A stretch of DNA of 64,000 bases from Notolepis coatsorum (lineage: Eukaryota > Chordata > Actinopteri > Aulopiformes > Paralepididae): the NCBI GenBank assembly GCA_963971535.1, contig OZ020586.1:73700949-73764948 (forward strand). Reading direction: 5' to 3'. Under the pieces are notes generated by a model. It saw only the letters and a list, made by a program, of their open reading frames with translations. It was not told the origin of the DNA and searched no databases. Position 1 is the first letter of the stretch. Each line of letters begins with the position of its first letter. Positions 21,401 through 35,467 of the stretch are shown piece after piece. Both the position numbers and the translations under genes were made by a program.

Positions 21401-24400
21401 CAATAGGACAGTAGGTGAGGTCCACACAGTTCATTAAGACAGTAGGTGAGGTCCACAGTTCATTAAGACAGTAGGTGAGGTCCACACAGTTCATTAAAAC
21501 AGTAGGTGAGGTCCACAGTTCATTAAGACAGTAGGTGAGGTCCACACAGTTCATTAAGACAGTAGGTGAGGTCCACAGTTCATTAGGACAGTAGGTGAGG
21601 TCCACACAGTTAATTAAGACAGTAGGTGAGGTCCACACAGTTCATTAAGACAGTAGGTGAGGTCCACACAGTTCATTAAGACAGTAAGTGAGGTCCACAC
21701 AGTTCATTAAGACAGTAGGTGAGGTCCACACAGTTAATTAAGACAGTAGGTGAGGTCCACACAGTTCATTAAGACAGTAGGTGAGGTCCACAGTTCATTA
21801 AGACAGTAGGTGAGGTCCACACAGTTCATTAAGACAGTAGGTGAGGTCCACACAGTTCATTAAGACAGTAGATGAGGTCCACAGTTCATTAAGACAGTAG
21901 GTGAGGTCCACACAGTTCATTAAAACCGTAGGTGAGGTCCACAGTTCATTAAGACAGTAGGTGAGGTCCACACAGTTCATTAAGACAGTAGGTGAGGTCC
22001 ACAGTTCATTAAGACAGTAGGTGAGGTCCACACAGTTCATTAAGACAGTAGGTGAGGTCCACACAGTTCATTAAGACAGTAGGTGAGGTCCACAGTTCAT
22101 TAAGACAGTAGGTGAGGTCCACACAGTTCATTAAGACAGTAGGTGAGGTCCACAGTTCATTAAGACAGTAGGTGAGGTCCACACAGTTAATTAAGACAGT
22201 AGGTGAGGTCCACAGTTCATTAGGACAGTAGGTGAGGTCCACACAGTTAATTAAGACAGTAGGTGAGGTCCACACAGTTCATTAAGACAGTAGCTGAGGT
22301 CCACACAGTTCATTAAGACAGTAGGTGAGGTCCACACAGTTCATTAAGACAGTAGGTGAGGTCCACACAGTTCATTAAGACAGTAGGTGAGGTCCACACA
22401 GTTCATTAAGACAGTAGGTGAGGTCCACAGTTCATTAAGACAGTAGGTGAGGTCCACAGTTCATTAAGACAGTAGGTGAGGTCCACAGTTCATTAAGACA
22501 GTAGGTGAGGTCCACACAGTTCATTAAGACAGTAGATGAGGTCCACACAGTTCATTAAGACAGTAGGTGAGGTCCACACAGTTCATTAAGACAGTAGGTG
22601 AGGTCCACAGTTCATTAAGACAGTAGGTGAGGTCCACACAGTTCATTAAGACAGTAGATGAGGTCCACACAGTTCATTAAGACAGTAGGTGAGGTCCACA
22701 CAGTTCATTAAGACAGTAGATGAGGTCCACACAGTTCATTAAGACAGTAGGTGAGGTCCACACAGTTCATTAAGACAGTAGGTGAGGTTCACAGTTCATT
22801 AAGACAGTAGGTGAGGTCCACACAGTTCATTAAGACAGTAGATGAGGTCCACACAGTTCATTAAGACAGTAGGTGAGGTCCACACAGTTCATTAAGACAG
22901 TAGATGAGGTCCACAGTTCATTAAGACAGTAGGTGAGGTCCACACAGTTCATTAAGACAGTAGGTGAGGTCCACACAGTTCATTAAGACAGTAGGTGAGG
23001 TCCACACAGTTCATTAAGACAGTAGGTGAGGTCCACACAGTTCATTAAGACAGTAGGTGAGGTCCACACAGTTCATTAAGACAGTAGGTGAGGTCCACAG
23101 TTCATTAAGACAGTAGGTGAGGTCCACACAGTTCATTAAGACAGTAGGTGAGGTCCACACAGTTCATTAAGACAGTAGGTGAGGTCCACACAGTTCATTA
23201 AGACAGTAGGTGAGGTCCACACAGTTCATTAAGACAGTAGGTGAGGTCCACACAGTTCATTAAGACAGTAGGTGAGGTCCACACAGTTCATTAAGACAGT
23301 AGGTGAGGTCCACAGTTCATTAAGACAGTAGGTGAGGTCCACAGTTCATTAAGACAGTAGGTAAGGTCCACAGTTCATTAAGACAGTAGGTGAGGTCCAC
23401 AGTTCATTAAGACAGTAGGTGAGGTCCACACAGTTCATTAAGACAGTAGGTGAGGTCCACACAGTTCATTAAGACAGTAGGTGAGGTCCACACAGTTCAT
23501 TAAGACAGTAGGTGAGGTCCACACAGTTCATTAAGACAGTAGATGAGGTCCACACAGTTCATTAAGACAGTAGGTGAGGTCCACACAGTTCATTAAGACA
23601 GTAGGTGAGGTCCACAGTTCATTAAGACAGTAGGTGAGGTCCACAGTTCATTAAGACAGTAGGTGAGGTCCACACAGTTCATTAAGACAGTAGGTGAGGT
23701 CCACAGTTCATTAAGACAGTAGGTGAGGTCCACACAGTTAATTAAGACAGTAGGTGAGGTCCACAGTTCATTAGGACAGTAGGTGAGGTCCACACAGTTC
23801 ATTAAGACAGTAGGTGAGGTCCACAGTTCATTAAGACAGTAGGTGAGGTCCACACAGTTCATTAAAACAGTAGGTGAGGTCCACAGTTCATTAAGACAGT
23901 AGGTGAGGTCCACACAGTTCATTAAGACAGTAGGTGAGGTCCACACAGTTCATTAAGACAGTAGGTGAGGTCCACAGTTCATTAAGACAGTAGGTGAGGT
24001 CCACACAGTTCATTAAGACAGTAGGTGAGGTCCACAGTTCATTAAGACAGTAGGTGAGGTCCACACGGTTCATTAAGACAGTAGGTGAGGTCCACACAGT
24101 TCATTAAGACAGTAGGTGAGGTCCACACAGTTCATTAAGACAGTAGGTGAGGTCCACAGTTCATTAAGACAGTAGGTGAGGTCCACAGTTCATTAAGACA
24201 GTAGGTGAGGTCCACAGTTCATTAAGACAGTAGGTGAGGTCCACAGTTCATTAAGACAGTAGGTGAGGTCCACACAGTTCATTAAGACAGTAAGTGAGGT
24301 CCACAGTTCATTAAGACAGTAGGTGAGGTCCACAGTTCATTAAGACAGTAGGTGAGGTCCACACAGTTCATTAAGACAGTAGGTGAGGTCCACAGTTCAT

Positions 24401-27400
24401 TAAGACAGTAGGTGAGGTCCACAGTTCATTAAGACAGTAGGTGAGGTCCACACAGTTCATTAAGACAGTAGGTGAGGTTCACAGTTCATTAAGACAGTAG
24501 GTGAGGTCCACAGTTCATTAAGACAGTAGGTGAGGTCCACAGTTCATTAAGACAGTAGGTGAGGTCCACAGTTCATTAAGACAGTAGGTGAGGTCCACCC
24601 AGTTAATTAAGACAGTAGGTGAGGTCCACACAGTTCATTAAGACAGTAGGTGAGGTCCACACAGTTCATTAAGACAGTAGGTGAGGTCCACAGTTCATTA
24701 AGACAGTAGGTGAGGTCCACACAGTTCATTAAGACAGTAGGTGAGGTCCACACAGTTCATTAAGACAGTAGGTGAGGTCCACACAGTTCATTAAGACAGT
24801 AGGTGAGGTCCACAGTTAATTAAGACAGTAGGTGAGGTCCACACAGTTCATTAAGACAGTAGGTGAGGTCCACAGTTCATTAGGACAGTAGGTGAGGTCC
24901 ACAGTTCATTAGGACAGTAGGTGAGGTCCAAACAGTTAATTAAGACAGTAGGTGAGGTCCACACAGTTCATTAAGACAGTAGGTGAGGTCCACACAGTTC
25001 ATTAAGACAGTAAGTGAGGTCCACACAGTTCATTAAGACAGTAGGTGAGGTCCACACAGTTAATTAAGACAGTAGGTGAGGTCCACACAGTTCATTAAGA
25101 CAGTAGGTGAGGTCCACAGTTCATTAAGACAGTAGGTGAGGTCCACACAGTTCATTAAGACAGTAGGTGAGGTCCACACAGTTCATTAAGACAGTAGATG
25201 AGGTCCACAGTTCATTAAGACAGTAGGTGAGGTCCACACAGCTCATTAAAACCGTAGGTGAGGTCCACAGTTCATTAAGACAGTAGGTGAGGTCCACACA
25301 GTTCATTAAGACAGTAGGTGAGGTCCACAGTTCATTAAGACAGTAGGTGAGGTCCACACAGTTCATTAAGACAGTAGGTGAGGTCCACACAGTTCATTAA
25401 GACAGTAGGTGAGGTCCACAGTTCATTAAGACAGTAGGTGAGGTCCACACAGTTCATTAAGACAGTAGGTGAGGTCCACAGTTCATTAAGACAGTAGGTG
25501 AGGTCCACACAGTTAATTAAGACAGTAGGTGAGGTCCACAGTTCATTAGGACAGTAGGTGAGGTCCACACAGTTAATTAAGACAGTAGGTGAGGTCCACA
25601 CAGTTCATTAAGACAGTAGCTGAGGTCCACACAGTTCATTAAGACAGTAGGTGAGGTCCACAGTTCATTAAGACAGTAGGTGAGGTCCACACAGTTCATT
25701 AAGACAGTAGGTGAGGTCCACACAGTTCATTAAGACAGTAGGTGAGGTCCACACAGTTCATTAAGACAGTAGGTGAGGTCCACACAGTTCATTAAGACAG
25801 TAGGTGAGGTCCACAGTTCATTAAGACAGTAGGTGAGGTCCACACAGTTCATTAAGACAGTAGATGAGGTCCACACAGTTCATTAAGACAGTAGGTGAGG
25901 TCCACACAGTTCATTAAGACAGTAGGTGAGGTCCACAGTTCATTAAGACAGTAGGTGAGGTCCACACAGTTCATTAAGACAGTAGATGAGGTCCACACAG
26001 TTCATTAAGACAGTAGGTGAGGTCCACACAGTTCATTAAGACAGTAGATGAGGTCCACACAGTTCATTAAGACAGTAGGTGAGGTCCACACAGTTCATTA
26101 AGACAGTAGGTGAGGTTCACAGTTCATTAAGACAGTAGGTGAGGTCCACACAGTTCATTAAGACAGTAGATGAGGTCCACACAGTTCATTAAGACAGTAG
26201 GTGAGGTCCACACAGTTCATTAAGACAGTAGATGAGGTCCACAGTTCATTAAGACAGTAGGTGAGGTCCACACAGTTCATTAAGACAGTAGGTGAGGTCC
26301 ACACAGTTCATTAAGACAGTAGGTGAGGTCCACACAGTTCATTAAGACAGTAGGTGAGGTCCACACAGTTCATTAAGACAGTAGGTGAGGTCCACACAGT
26401 TCATTAAGACAGTAGGTGAGGTCCACAGTTCATTAAGACAGTAGGTGAGGTCCACACAGTTCATTAAGACAGTAGGTGAGGTCCACACAGTTCATTAAGA
26501 CAGTAGGTGAGGTCCACACAGTTCATTAAGACAGTAGGTGAGGTCCACACAGTTCATTAAGACAGTAGGTGAGGTCCACACAGTTCATTAAGACAGTAGG
26601 TGAGGTCCACACAGTTCATTAAGACAGTAGGTGAGGTCCACAGTTCATTAAGACAGTAGGTGAGGTCCACAGTTCATTAAGACAGTAGGTAAGGTCCACA
26701 GTTCATTAAGACAGTAGGTGAGGTCCACAGTTCATTAAGACAGTAGGTGAGGTCCACACAGTTCATTAAGACAGTAGGTGAGGTCCACACAGTTCATTAA
26801 GACAGTAGGTGAGGTCCACAGTTCATTAAGACAGTAGGTGAGGTCCACACAGTTCATTAAGACAGTAGATGAGGTCCACACAGTTCATTAAGACAGTAGG
26901 TGAGGTCCACACAGTTCATTAAGACAGTAGATGAGGTCCACACAGTTCATTAAGACAGTAGGTGAGGTCCACACAGTTCATTAAGACAGTAGGTGAGGTC
27001 CACAGTTCATTAAGACAGTAGGTGAGGTCCACAGTTCATTAAGACAGTAGGTGAGGTCCACACAGTTCATTAAGACAGTAGGTGAGGTCCACAGTTCATT
27101 AAGACAGTAGGTGAGGTCCACACAGTTAATTAAGACAGTAGGTGAGGTCCACAGTTCATTAGGACAGTAGGTGAGGTCCACACAGTTCATTAAGACAGTA
27201 GGTGAGGTCCACAGTTCATTAAGACAGTAGGTGAGGTCCACACAGTTCATTAAAACAGTAGGTGAGGTCCACAGTTCATTAAGACAGTAGGTGAGGTCCA
27301 CACAGTTCATTAAGACAGTAGGTGAGGTCCACACAGTTCATTAAGACAGTAGGTGAGGTCCACAGTTCATTAAGACAGTAGGTGAGGTCCACACAGTTCA

Positions 27401-29008
27401 TTAAGACAGTAGGTGAGGTCCACAGTTCATTAAGACAGTAGGTGAGGTCCACACGGTTCATTAAGACAGTAGGTGAGGTCCACACAGTTCATTAAGACAG
27501 TAGGTGAGGTCCACACAGTTCATTAAGACAGTAGGTGAGGTCCACAGTTCATTAAGACAGTAGGTGAGGTCCACAGTTCATTAAGACAGTAGGTGAGGTC
27601 CACAGTTCATTAAGACAGTAGGTGAGGTCCACAGTTCATTAAGACAGTAGGTGAGGTCCACACAGTTCATTAAGACAGTAAGTGAGGTCCACAGTTCATT
27701 AAGACAGTAGGTGAGGTCCACAGTTCATTAAGACAGTAGGTGAGGTCCACACAGTTCATTAAGACAGTAGGTGAGGTCCACAGTTCATTAAGACAGTAGG
27801 TGAGGTCCACAGTTCATTAAGACAGTAGGTGAGGTCCACACAGTTCATTAAGACAGTAGGTGAGGTTCACAGTTCATTAAGACAGTAGGTGAGGTCCACA
27901 GTTCATTAAGACAGTAGGTGAGGTCCACAGTTCATTAAGACAGTAGGTGAGGTCCACAGTTCATTAAGACAGTAGGTGAGGTCCACACAGTTAATTAAGA
28001 CAGTAGGTGAGGTCCACACAGTTCATTAAGACAGTAGGTGAGGTCCACACAGTTCATTAAGACAGTAGGTGAGGTCCACAGTTCATTAAGATAGTAGGTG
28101 AGGTCCACACAGTTCATTAAGACAGTAGGTGAGGTCCACACAGTTCATTAAGACAGTAGGTGAGGTCCACACAGTTCATTAAGACAGTAGGTGAGGTCCA
28201 CAGATAATTAAGACAGTAGGTGAGGTCCACACAGTTCATTAAGACAGTAGGTGAGGTCCACAGTTCATTAGGACAGTAGGTGAGGTCCACAGTTCATTAG
28301 GACAGTAGGTGAGGTCCAAACAGTTAATTAAGACAGTAGGTGAGGTCCACACAGTTCATTAAGACAGTAGGTGAGGTCCACACAGTTCATTAAGACAGTA
28401 AGTGAGGTCCACACAGTTCATTAAGACAGTAGGTGAGGTCCACACAGTTAATTAAGACAGTAGGTGAGGTCCACACAGTTCATTAAGACAGTAGGTGAGG
28501 TCCACAGTTCATTAAGACAGTAGGTGAGGTCCACACAGTTCATTAAGACAGTAGGTGAGGTCCACACAGTTCATTAAGACAGTAGATGAGGTCCACAGTT
28601 CATTAAGACAGTAGGTGAGGTCCACACAGTTCATTAAAACCGTAGGTGAGGTCCACAGTTCATTAAGACAGTAGGTGAGGTCCACACAGTTCATTAAGAC
28701 AGTAGGTGAGGTCCACAGTTCATTAAGACAGTAGGTGAGGTCCACACAGTTCATTAAGACAGTAGGTGAGGTCCACACAGTTCATTAAGACAGTAGGTGA
28801 GGTCCACAGTTCATTAAGACAGTAGGTGAGGTCCACACAGTTCATTAAGACAGTAGGTGAGGTCCACAGTTCATTAAGACAGTAGGTGAGGTCCACACAG
28901 TTAATTAAGACAGTAGGTGAGGTCCACAGTTCATTAGGACAGTAGGTGAGGTCCACACAGTTAATTAAGACAGTAGGTGAGGTCCACACAGTTCATTAAG
29001 ACAGTAGC
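18449..29008. repeat. Higher-order repeat marked by gtagctgag variants
   Basis: The rare gtagctgag variant has its C at 18449, 20482, 22294, 25620 and 29008, giving successive spacings of 2033, 1812, 3326 and 3388 bp. The same surrounding unit pattern (aaaccgtagg, then gttaattaag, then cattaggac) precedes each marker. The last two blocks are near-identical and differ by about two units of length. A further match of 17347-18230 to 21192-22075 has an offset of 3845. Confidence 0.85.
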
Positions 29009-30029
29009 TGAGGTCCACACAGTTCATTAAGACAGTAGGTGAGGTCCACAGTTCATTAAGACAGTAGGTGAGGTCCACACAGTTCATTAAGACAGTAGGT
29101 GAGGTCCACACAGTTCATTAAGACAGTAGGTGAGGTCCACACAGTTCATTAAGACAGTAGGTGAGGTCCACACAGTTCATTAAGACAGTAGGTGAGGTCC
29201 ACAGTTCATTAAGACAGTAGGTAAGGTCCACAGTTCATTAAGACAGTAGGTGAGGTCCACAGTTCATTAAGACAGTAGGTGAGGTCCACACAGTTCATTA
29301 AGACAGTAGGTGAGGTCCACAGTTCATTAAGACAGTAGGTGAGGTCCACAGTTCATTAAGACAGTAGGTGAGGTCCACACAGTTCATTAAGACAGTAGGT
29401 GAGGTCCACAGTTCATTAAGACAGTAGGTGAGGTCCACAGTTCATTAAGACAGTAGGTGAGGTCCACAGTTCATTAAGACAGTAGGTGAGGTCCACACAG
29501 TTCATTAAGACAGTAGATGAGGTCCACACAGTTCATTAAGACAGTAGGTGAGGTCCACACAGTTCATTAAGACAGTAGGTGAGGTCCACAGTTCATTAAG
29601 ACAGTAGGTGAGGTCCACACAGTTCATTAAGACAGTAGATGAGGTCCACACAGTTCATTAAGACAGTAGGTGAGGTCCACACAGTTCATTAAGACAGTAG
29701 ATGAGGTCCACAGTTCATTAAGACAGTAGGTGAGGTCCACACAGTTCATTAAGACAGTAGGTGAGGTCCACACAGTTCATTAAGACAGTAGGTGAGGTCC
29801 ACACAGTTCATTAAGACAGTAGGTGAGGTCCACACAGTTCATTAAGACAGTAGGTGAGGTCCACACAGTTCATTAAGACAGTAGGTGAGGTCCACAGTTC
29901 ATTAAGACAGTAGGTGAGGTCCACACAGTTCATTAAGACAGTAGGTGAGGTCCACACAGTTCATTAAGACAGTAGGTGAGGTCCACACAGTTCATTAAGA
30001 CAGTAGGTGAGGTCCACACAGTTCATTAA

Positions 30030-30822
30030 ATCAAATCAAATCAAATCAAATTTATTTATAGGGCCCGACAACACGTTAATGTCCCCATGGGCCGTACAGA
30101 TCTTCTTTAAACAAGTCAAGAAGAAAACATAACAATAAGTCAAGAACAGAACAAGAACACCATAAGGTGCAAACATTTTTAGATGGATGCAAATAAATGA
30201 AAGAATGCAAGCACTCCCAGACATACCCCACGCGAAGGTAAGGAAAAACTCACTAAAACCTAACAATAGGGAAAAAAGCTCCACAGGCAGTGTGGAGGAG
30301 AGAAACCTTAGAAGGGCCATTCAAGGGGGGATCTCCCTTCTTAGATGTTGGTGATAGTAGTGTTGCAGACGGACAGTTGGTAAGCATGCACTCATGTGTG
30401 TAGTGGAACACAGATGAGTGCATGCAATAGCAACTGTACATTTTGAAAAATTAAAGATAGAGCTAATAGCGATAGCAACTGAACATTTTGAAAGATTAAA
30501 GATAGAGCTGATAGCAATCTATTTGAGGCACAGGGGCGGCGCAAAGAGGGTCACGTCCTCCCCGTCTTAGTCAAGGGACATTTAACACTCCGGTCGTTGC
30601 TCAGGGACAGCCGGAGACAGGGAGATAGGGGGCAGCGCAGAGAGGGTCACGAACTCCCCGACATCATCGCGGGACATCCGGCACTCCGGTCACCACTACG
30701 AGACCTCCGGAGACAGGGGGGCACGCAGAGGGGGTCGCAACCTCCCGGCCTTTGTCACGGGACGTCCAACACTCCGGTCAACACTCCAGGACAGCAAGTC
30801 ATAGGGAGACAGGGAGACGGGA
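30030..30822 (-). mobile_element. Unclassified retroposon in the array, copy 1 (793 bp)
   Basis: The array breaks after gttcattaa and resumes with cattaagacag, so cattaa is duplicated at the junctions. The left end is (atcaa)n followed by atttatttatagggcccgac. Read on the minus strand this is a 3' tail with (TTTGA)n repeats, as in non-LTR retroposons and SINEs. The right half has gacactccggtc-like motifs repeated three times. The longest minus-strand frame (94 codons) is hydrophobic and not recognised. A shorter, diverged copy at 61004-61347 shares the tail but stops earlier at the other end, which fits 5' truncation. Copy 1 differs from copies 2 and 3 by a missing AC near 30070 and a T for C near 30740. 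Confidence 0.85.
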
Positions 30823-33800
30823 CATTAAGACAGTAGGTGAGGTCCACAGTTCATTAAGACAGTAGGTGAGGTCCACAGTTCATTAAGACAGTAGGTGAGG
30901 TCCACACAGTTCATTAAGACAGTAGGTGAGGTCCACAGTTCATTAAGACAGTAGGTGAGGTCCACAGTTCATTAAGACAGTAGGTGAGGTCCACACAGTT
31001 CATTAAGACAGTAGGTGAGGTCCACACAGTTCATTAAGACAGTAGGTGAGGTCCACACAGTTCATTAAGACAGTAGGTGAGGTCCACAGTTCATTAAGAC
31101 AGTAGGTGAGGTCCACACAGTTCATTAAGACAGTAGGTGAGGTCCACACAGTTCATTAAGACAGTAGGTGAGGTCCACACAGTTCATTAAGACAGTAGGT
31201 GAGGTCCACACAGTTCATTAAGACAGTAGGTGAGGTCCACACAGTTCATTAAGACAGTAGGTGAGGTCCACACAGTTCATTAAGACAGTAGGTGAGGTCC
31301 ACACAGTTCATTAAGACAGTAGGTGAGGTCCACACAGTTCATTAAGACAGTAGGTGAGGTCCACAGTTCATTAAGACAGTAGGTGAGGTCCACAGTTCAT
31401 TAAGACAGTAGGTAAGGTCCACAGTTCATTAAGACAGTAGGTGAGGTCCACAGTTCATTAAGACAGTAGGTGAGGTCCACACAGTTCATTAAGACAGTAG
31501 GTGAGGTCCACACAGTTCATTAAGACAGTAGGTGAGGTCCACACAGTTCATTAAGACAGTAGAGGTCCACAGTTCATTAAGACAGTAGGTGAGGTCCACA
31601 CAGTTCATTAAGACAGTAGGTGAGGTCCACAGTTCATTAAGACAGTAGGTGAGGTCCACAGTTCATTAAGACAGTAGGTGAGGTCCACACAGTTCATTAA
31701 GACAGTAGGTGAGGTCCACAGTTCATTAAGACAGTAGGTGAGGTCCACAGTTCATTAAGACAGTAGGTGAGGTCCACAGTTCATTAAGACAGTAGGTGAG
31801 GTCCACACAGTTCATTAAGACAGTAGATGAGGTCCACACAGTTCATTAAGACAGTAGGTGAGGTCCACACAGTTCATTAAGACAGTAGGTGAGGTCCACA
31901 GTTCATTAAGACAGTAGGTGAGGTCCACACAGTTCATTAAGACAGTAGATGAGGTCCACACAGTTCATTAAGACAGTAGGTGAGGTCCACACAGTTCATT
32001 AAGACAGTAGATGAGGTCCACACAGTTCATTAAGACAGTAGGTGAGGTCCACACAGTTCATTAAGACAGTAGGTGAGGTCCACACAGTTCATTAAGACAG
32101 TAGGTGAGGTCCACAGTTCATTAAGACAGTAGGTGAGGTCCACACAGTTCATTAAGACAGTAGGTGAGGTCCACACAGTTCATTAAGACAGTAGGTGAGG
32201 TCCACAGTTCATTAAGACAGTAGGTGAGGTCCACAGTTCATTAAGACAGTAGGTGAGGTCCACACAGTTCATTAAGACAGTAGGTGAGGTCCACAGTTCA
32301 TTAAGACAGTAGGTGAGGTCCACAGTTCATTAAGACAGTAGGTGAGGTCCACACAGTTCATTAAGACAGTAGATGAGGTCCACAGTTCATTAAGACAGTA
32401 GGTGAGGTCCACACAGTTCATTAAGACAGTAGGTGAGGTCCACACAGTTCATTAAGACAGTAGGTGAGGTCCACACAGTTCATTAAGACAGTAGGTGAGG
32501 TCCACAGTTCATTAAGACAGTAGGTGAGGTCCACACAGTTCATTAAGACAGTAGGTGAGGTCCACACAGTTCATTAAGACAGTAGGTGAGGTCCACACAG
32601 TTCATTAAGACAGTAGGTGAGGTCCACAGTTCATTAAGACAGTAGGTGAGGTCCACAGTTCATTAAGACAGTAGGTGAGGTCCACACAGTTCATTAAGAC
32701 AGTAGGTGAGGTCCACACAGTTCATTAAGACAGTAGGTGAGGTCCACACAGTTCATTAAGACAGTAGGTGAGGTCCACAGTTCATTAAGACAGTAGGTGA
32801 GGTCCACAGTTCATTAAGACAGTAGGTGAGGTCCACACAGTTCATTAAGACAGTAGGTGAGGTCCACACAGTTCATTAAGACAGTAGGTGAGGTCCACAG
32901 TTCATTAAGACAGTAGGTGAGGTCCACAGTTCATTAAGACAGTAGGTGAGGTCCACACAGTTCATTAAGACAGTAGGTGAGGTCCACAGTTCATTAAGAC
33001 AGTAGGTGAGGTCCACAGTTCATTAAGACAGTAGGTGAGGTCCACACAGTTCATTAAGACAGTAGATGAGGTCCACAGTTCATTAAGACAGTAGGTGAGG
33101 TCCACACAGTTCATTAAGACAGTAGGTGAGGTCCACACAGTTCATTAAGACAGTAGGTGAGGTCCACACAGTTCATTAAGACAGTAGGTGAGGTCCACAC
33201 AGTTCATTAAGACAGTAGGTGAGGTCCACACAGTTCATTAAGACAGTAGGTGAGGTCCACAGTTCATTAAGACAGTAGGTGAGGTCCACACAGTTCATTA
33301 AGACAGTAGGTGAGGTCCACACAGTTCATTAAGACAGTAGGTGAGGTCCACACAGTTCATTAAGACAGTAGGTGAGGTCCACAGTTCATTAAGACAGTAG
33401 GTGAGGTCCACAGTTCATTAAGACAGTAGGTGAGGTCCACACAGTTCATTAAGACAGTAGGTGAGGTCCACACAGTTCATTAAGACAGTAGGTGAGGTCC
33501 ACACAGTTCATTAAGACAGTAGGTGAGGTCCACAGTTCATTAAGACAGTAGGTGAGGTCCACAGTTCATTAAGACAGTAGGTGAGGTCCACACAGTTCAT
33601 TAAGACAGTAGGTGAGGTCCACACAGTTCATTAAGACAGTAGGTGAGGTCCACACAGTTCATTAAGACAGTAGGTGAGGTCCACACAGTTCATTAAGACA
33701 GTATGTGAGGTCCACACAGTTCATTAAGACAGTAGGTGAGGCCCACAGTTTATTAAGACAGTAGGTGAGGTCCACACAGTTCATTAAGACAGTAGGTGAG

Positions 33801-34672
33801 GTCCACACAGTTCATTAAGACAGTAGGTGAGGTCCACAGGTCATTAAGACAGTAGGTGAGGTCCACACAGTTCATTAAGACAGTAGGTGAGGTCTACAGC
33901 TTATTAAGACAGTAGGTGAGGTCCACAGTTCATTAAGACAGTAGGTGAGGTCCACAGTTCATTAAGACAGTAGGTGACGTCTACACAGTTCATTATGACA
34001 GTAGGTGAGGTCCACACCGTTCATTAAGACAGTAGGTGAGGTCCACACAGTTCATTAAGACAGTAGGTGAGGTCCACACAGTTCATTAAGACAGTAGGTG
34101 AGGTCCACACAGTTCATTAAGACAGTAGGTGAGGTCCACACAGTTCATTAAGACAGTAGATGAGGTCCACACAGTTCATTAAGACAGTAGGTGAGGTCCA
34201 CACAGTTCATTAAGACAGTAGGTGAGGTCCACAGTTCATTAAGACAGTAGGTGAGGTCCACACAGTTCATTAAGACAGTAGATGAGGTCCACACAGTTCA
34301 TTAAGACAGTAGGTGAGGTCCACACAGTTCATTAAGACAGTAGATGAGGTCCACAGTTCATTAAGACAGTAGGTGAGGTCCACACAGTTCATTAAGACAG
34401 TAGGTGAGGTCCACACAGTTCATTAAGACAGTAGGTGAGGTCCACACAGTTCATTAAGACAGTAGGTGAGGTCCACACAGTTCATTAAGACAGTAGGTGA
34501 GGTCCACACAGTTCATTAAGACAGTAGGTGAGGTCCACAGTTCATTAAGACAGTAGGTGAGGTCCACACAGTTCATTAAGACAGTAGGTGAGGTCCACAC
34601 AGTTCATTAAGACAGTAGGTGAGGTCCACACAGTTCATTAAGACAGTAGGTGAGGTCCACACAGTTCATTAA

Positions 34673-35467
34673 ATCAAATCAAATCAAATCAAATTTATTT
34701 ATAGGGCCCGACAACACACGTTAATGTCCCCATGGGCCGTACAGATCTTCTTTAAACAAGTCAAGAAGAAAACATAACAATAAGTCAAGAACAGAACAAG
34801 AACACCATAAGGTGCAAACATTTTTAGATGGATGCAAATAAATGAAAGAATGCAAGCACTCCCAGACATACCCCACGCGAAGGTAAGGAAAAACTCACTA
34901 AAACCTAACAATAGGGAAAAAAGCTCCACAGGCAGTGTGGAGGAGAGAAACCTTAGAAGGGCCATTCAAGGGGGGATCTCCCTTCTTAGATGTTGGTGAT
35001 AGTAGTGTTGCAGACGGACAGTTGGTAAGCATGCACTCATGTGTGTAGTGGAACACAGATGAGTGCATGCAATAGCAACTGTACATTTTGAAAAATTAAA
35101 GATAGAGCTAATAGCGATAGCAACTGAACATTTTGAAAGATTAAAGATAGAGCTGATAGCAATCTATTTGAGGCACAGGGGCGGCGCAAAGAGGGTCACG
35201 TCCTCCCCGTCTTAGTCAAGGGACATTTAACACTCCGGTCGTTGCTCAGGGACAGCCGGAGACAGGGAGATAGGGGGCAGCGCAGAGAGGGTCACGAACT
35301 CCCCGACATCATCGCGGGACATCCGGCACTCCGGTCACCACTACGAGACCTCCGGAGACAGGGGGGCACGCAGAGGGGGTCGCAACCTCCCGGCCTTCGT
35401 CACGGGACGTCCAACACTCCGGTCAACACTCCAGGACAGCAAGTCATAGGGAGACAGGGAGACGGGA
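34673..35467 (-). mobile_element. Same retroposon, copy 2 (795 bp)
   Basis: Near-identical to copy 1, with the same cattaa junctions and the same flanking array units on both sides. Markers flanking copy 1 recur at offset 4643 on the left (29701 and 34344) and 4645 on the right (31411 and 36056). It was therefore copied together with array sequence, not inserted anew. Confidence 0.9.

Noticed and set aside
30036-30441. Hydrophobic 94-codon and 62-codon minus-strand frames in the retroposon, repeated in all copies
   Set aside because: They are near-identical only because the element was copied recently. The outside copy at 61004 does not preserve them, and no domain is recognised.
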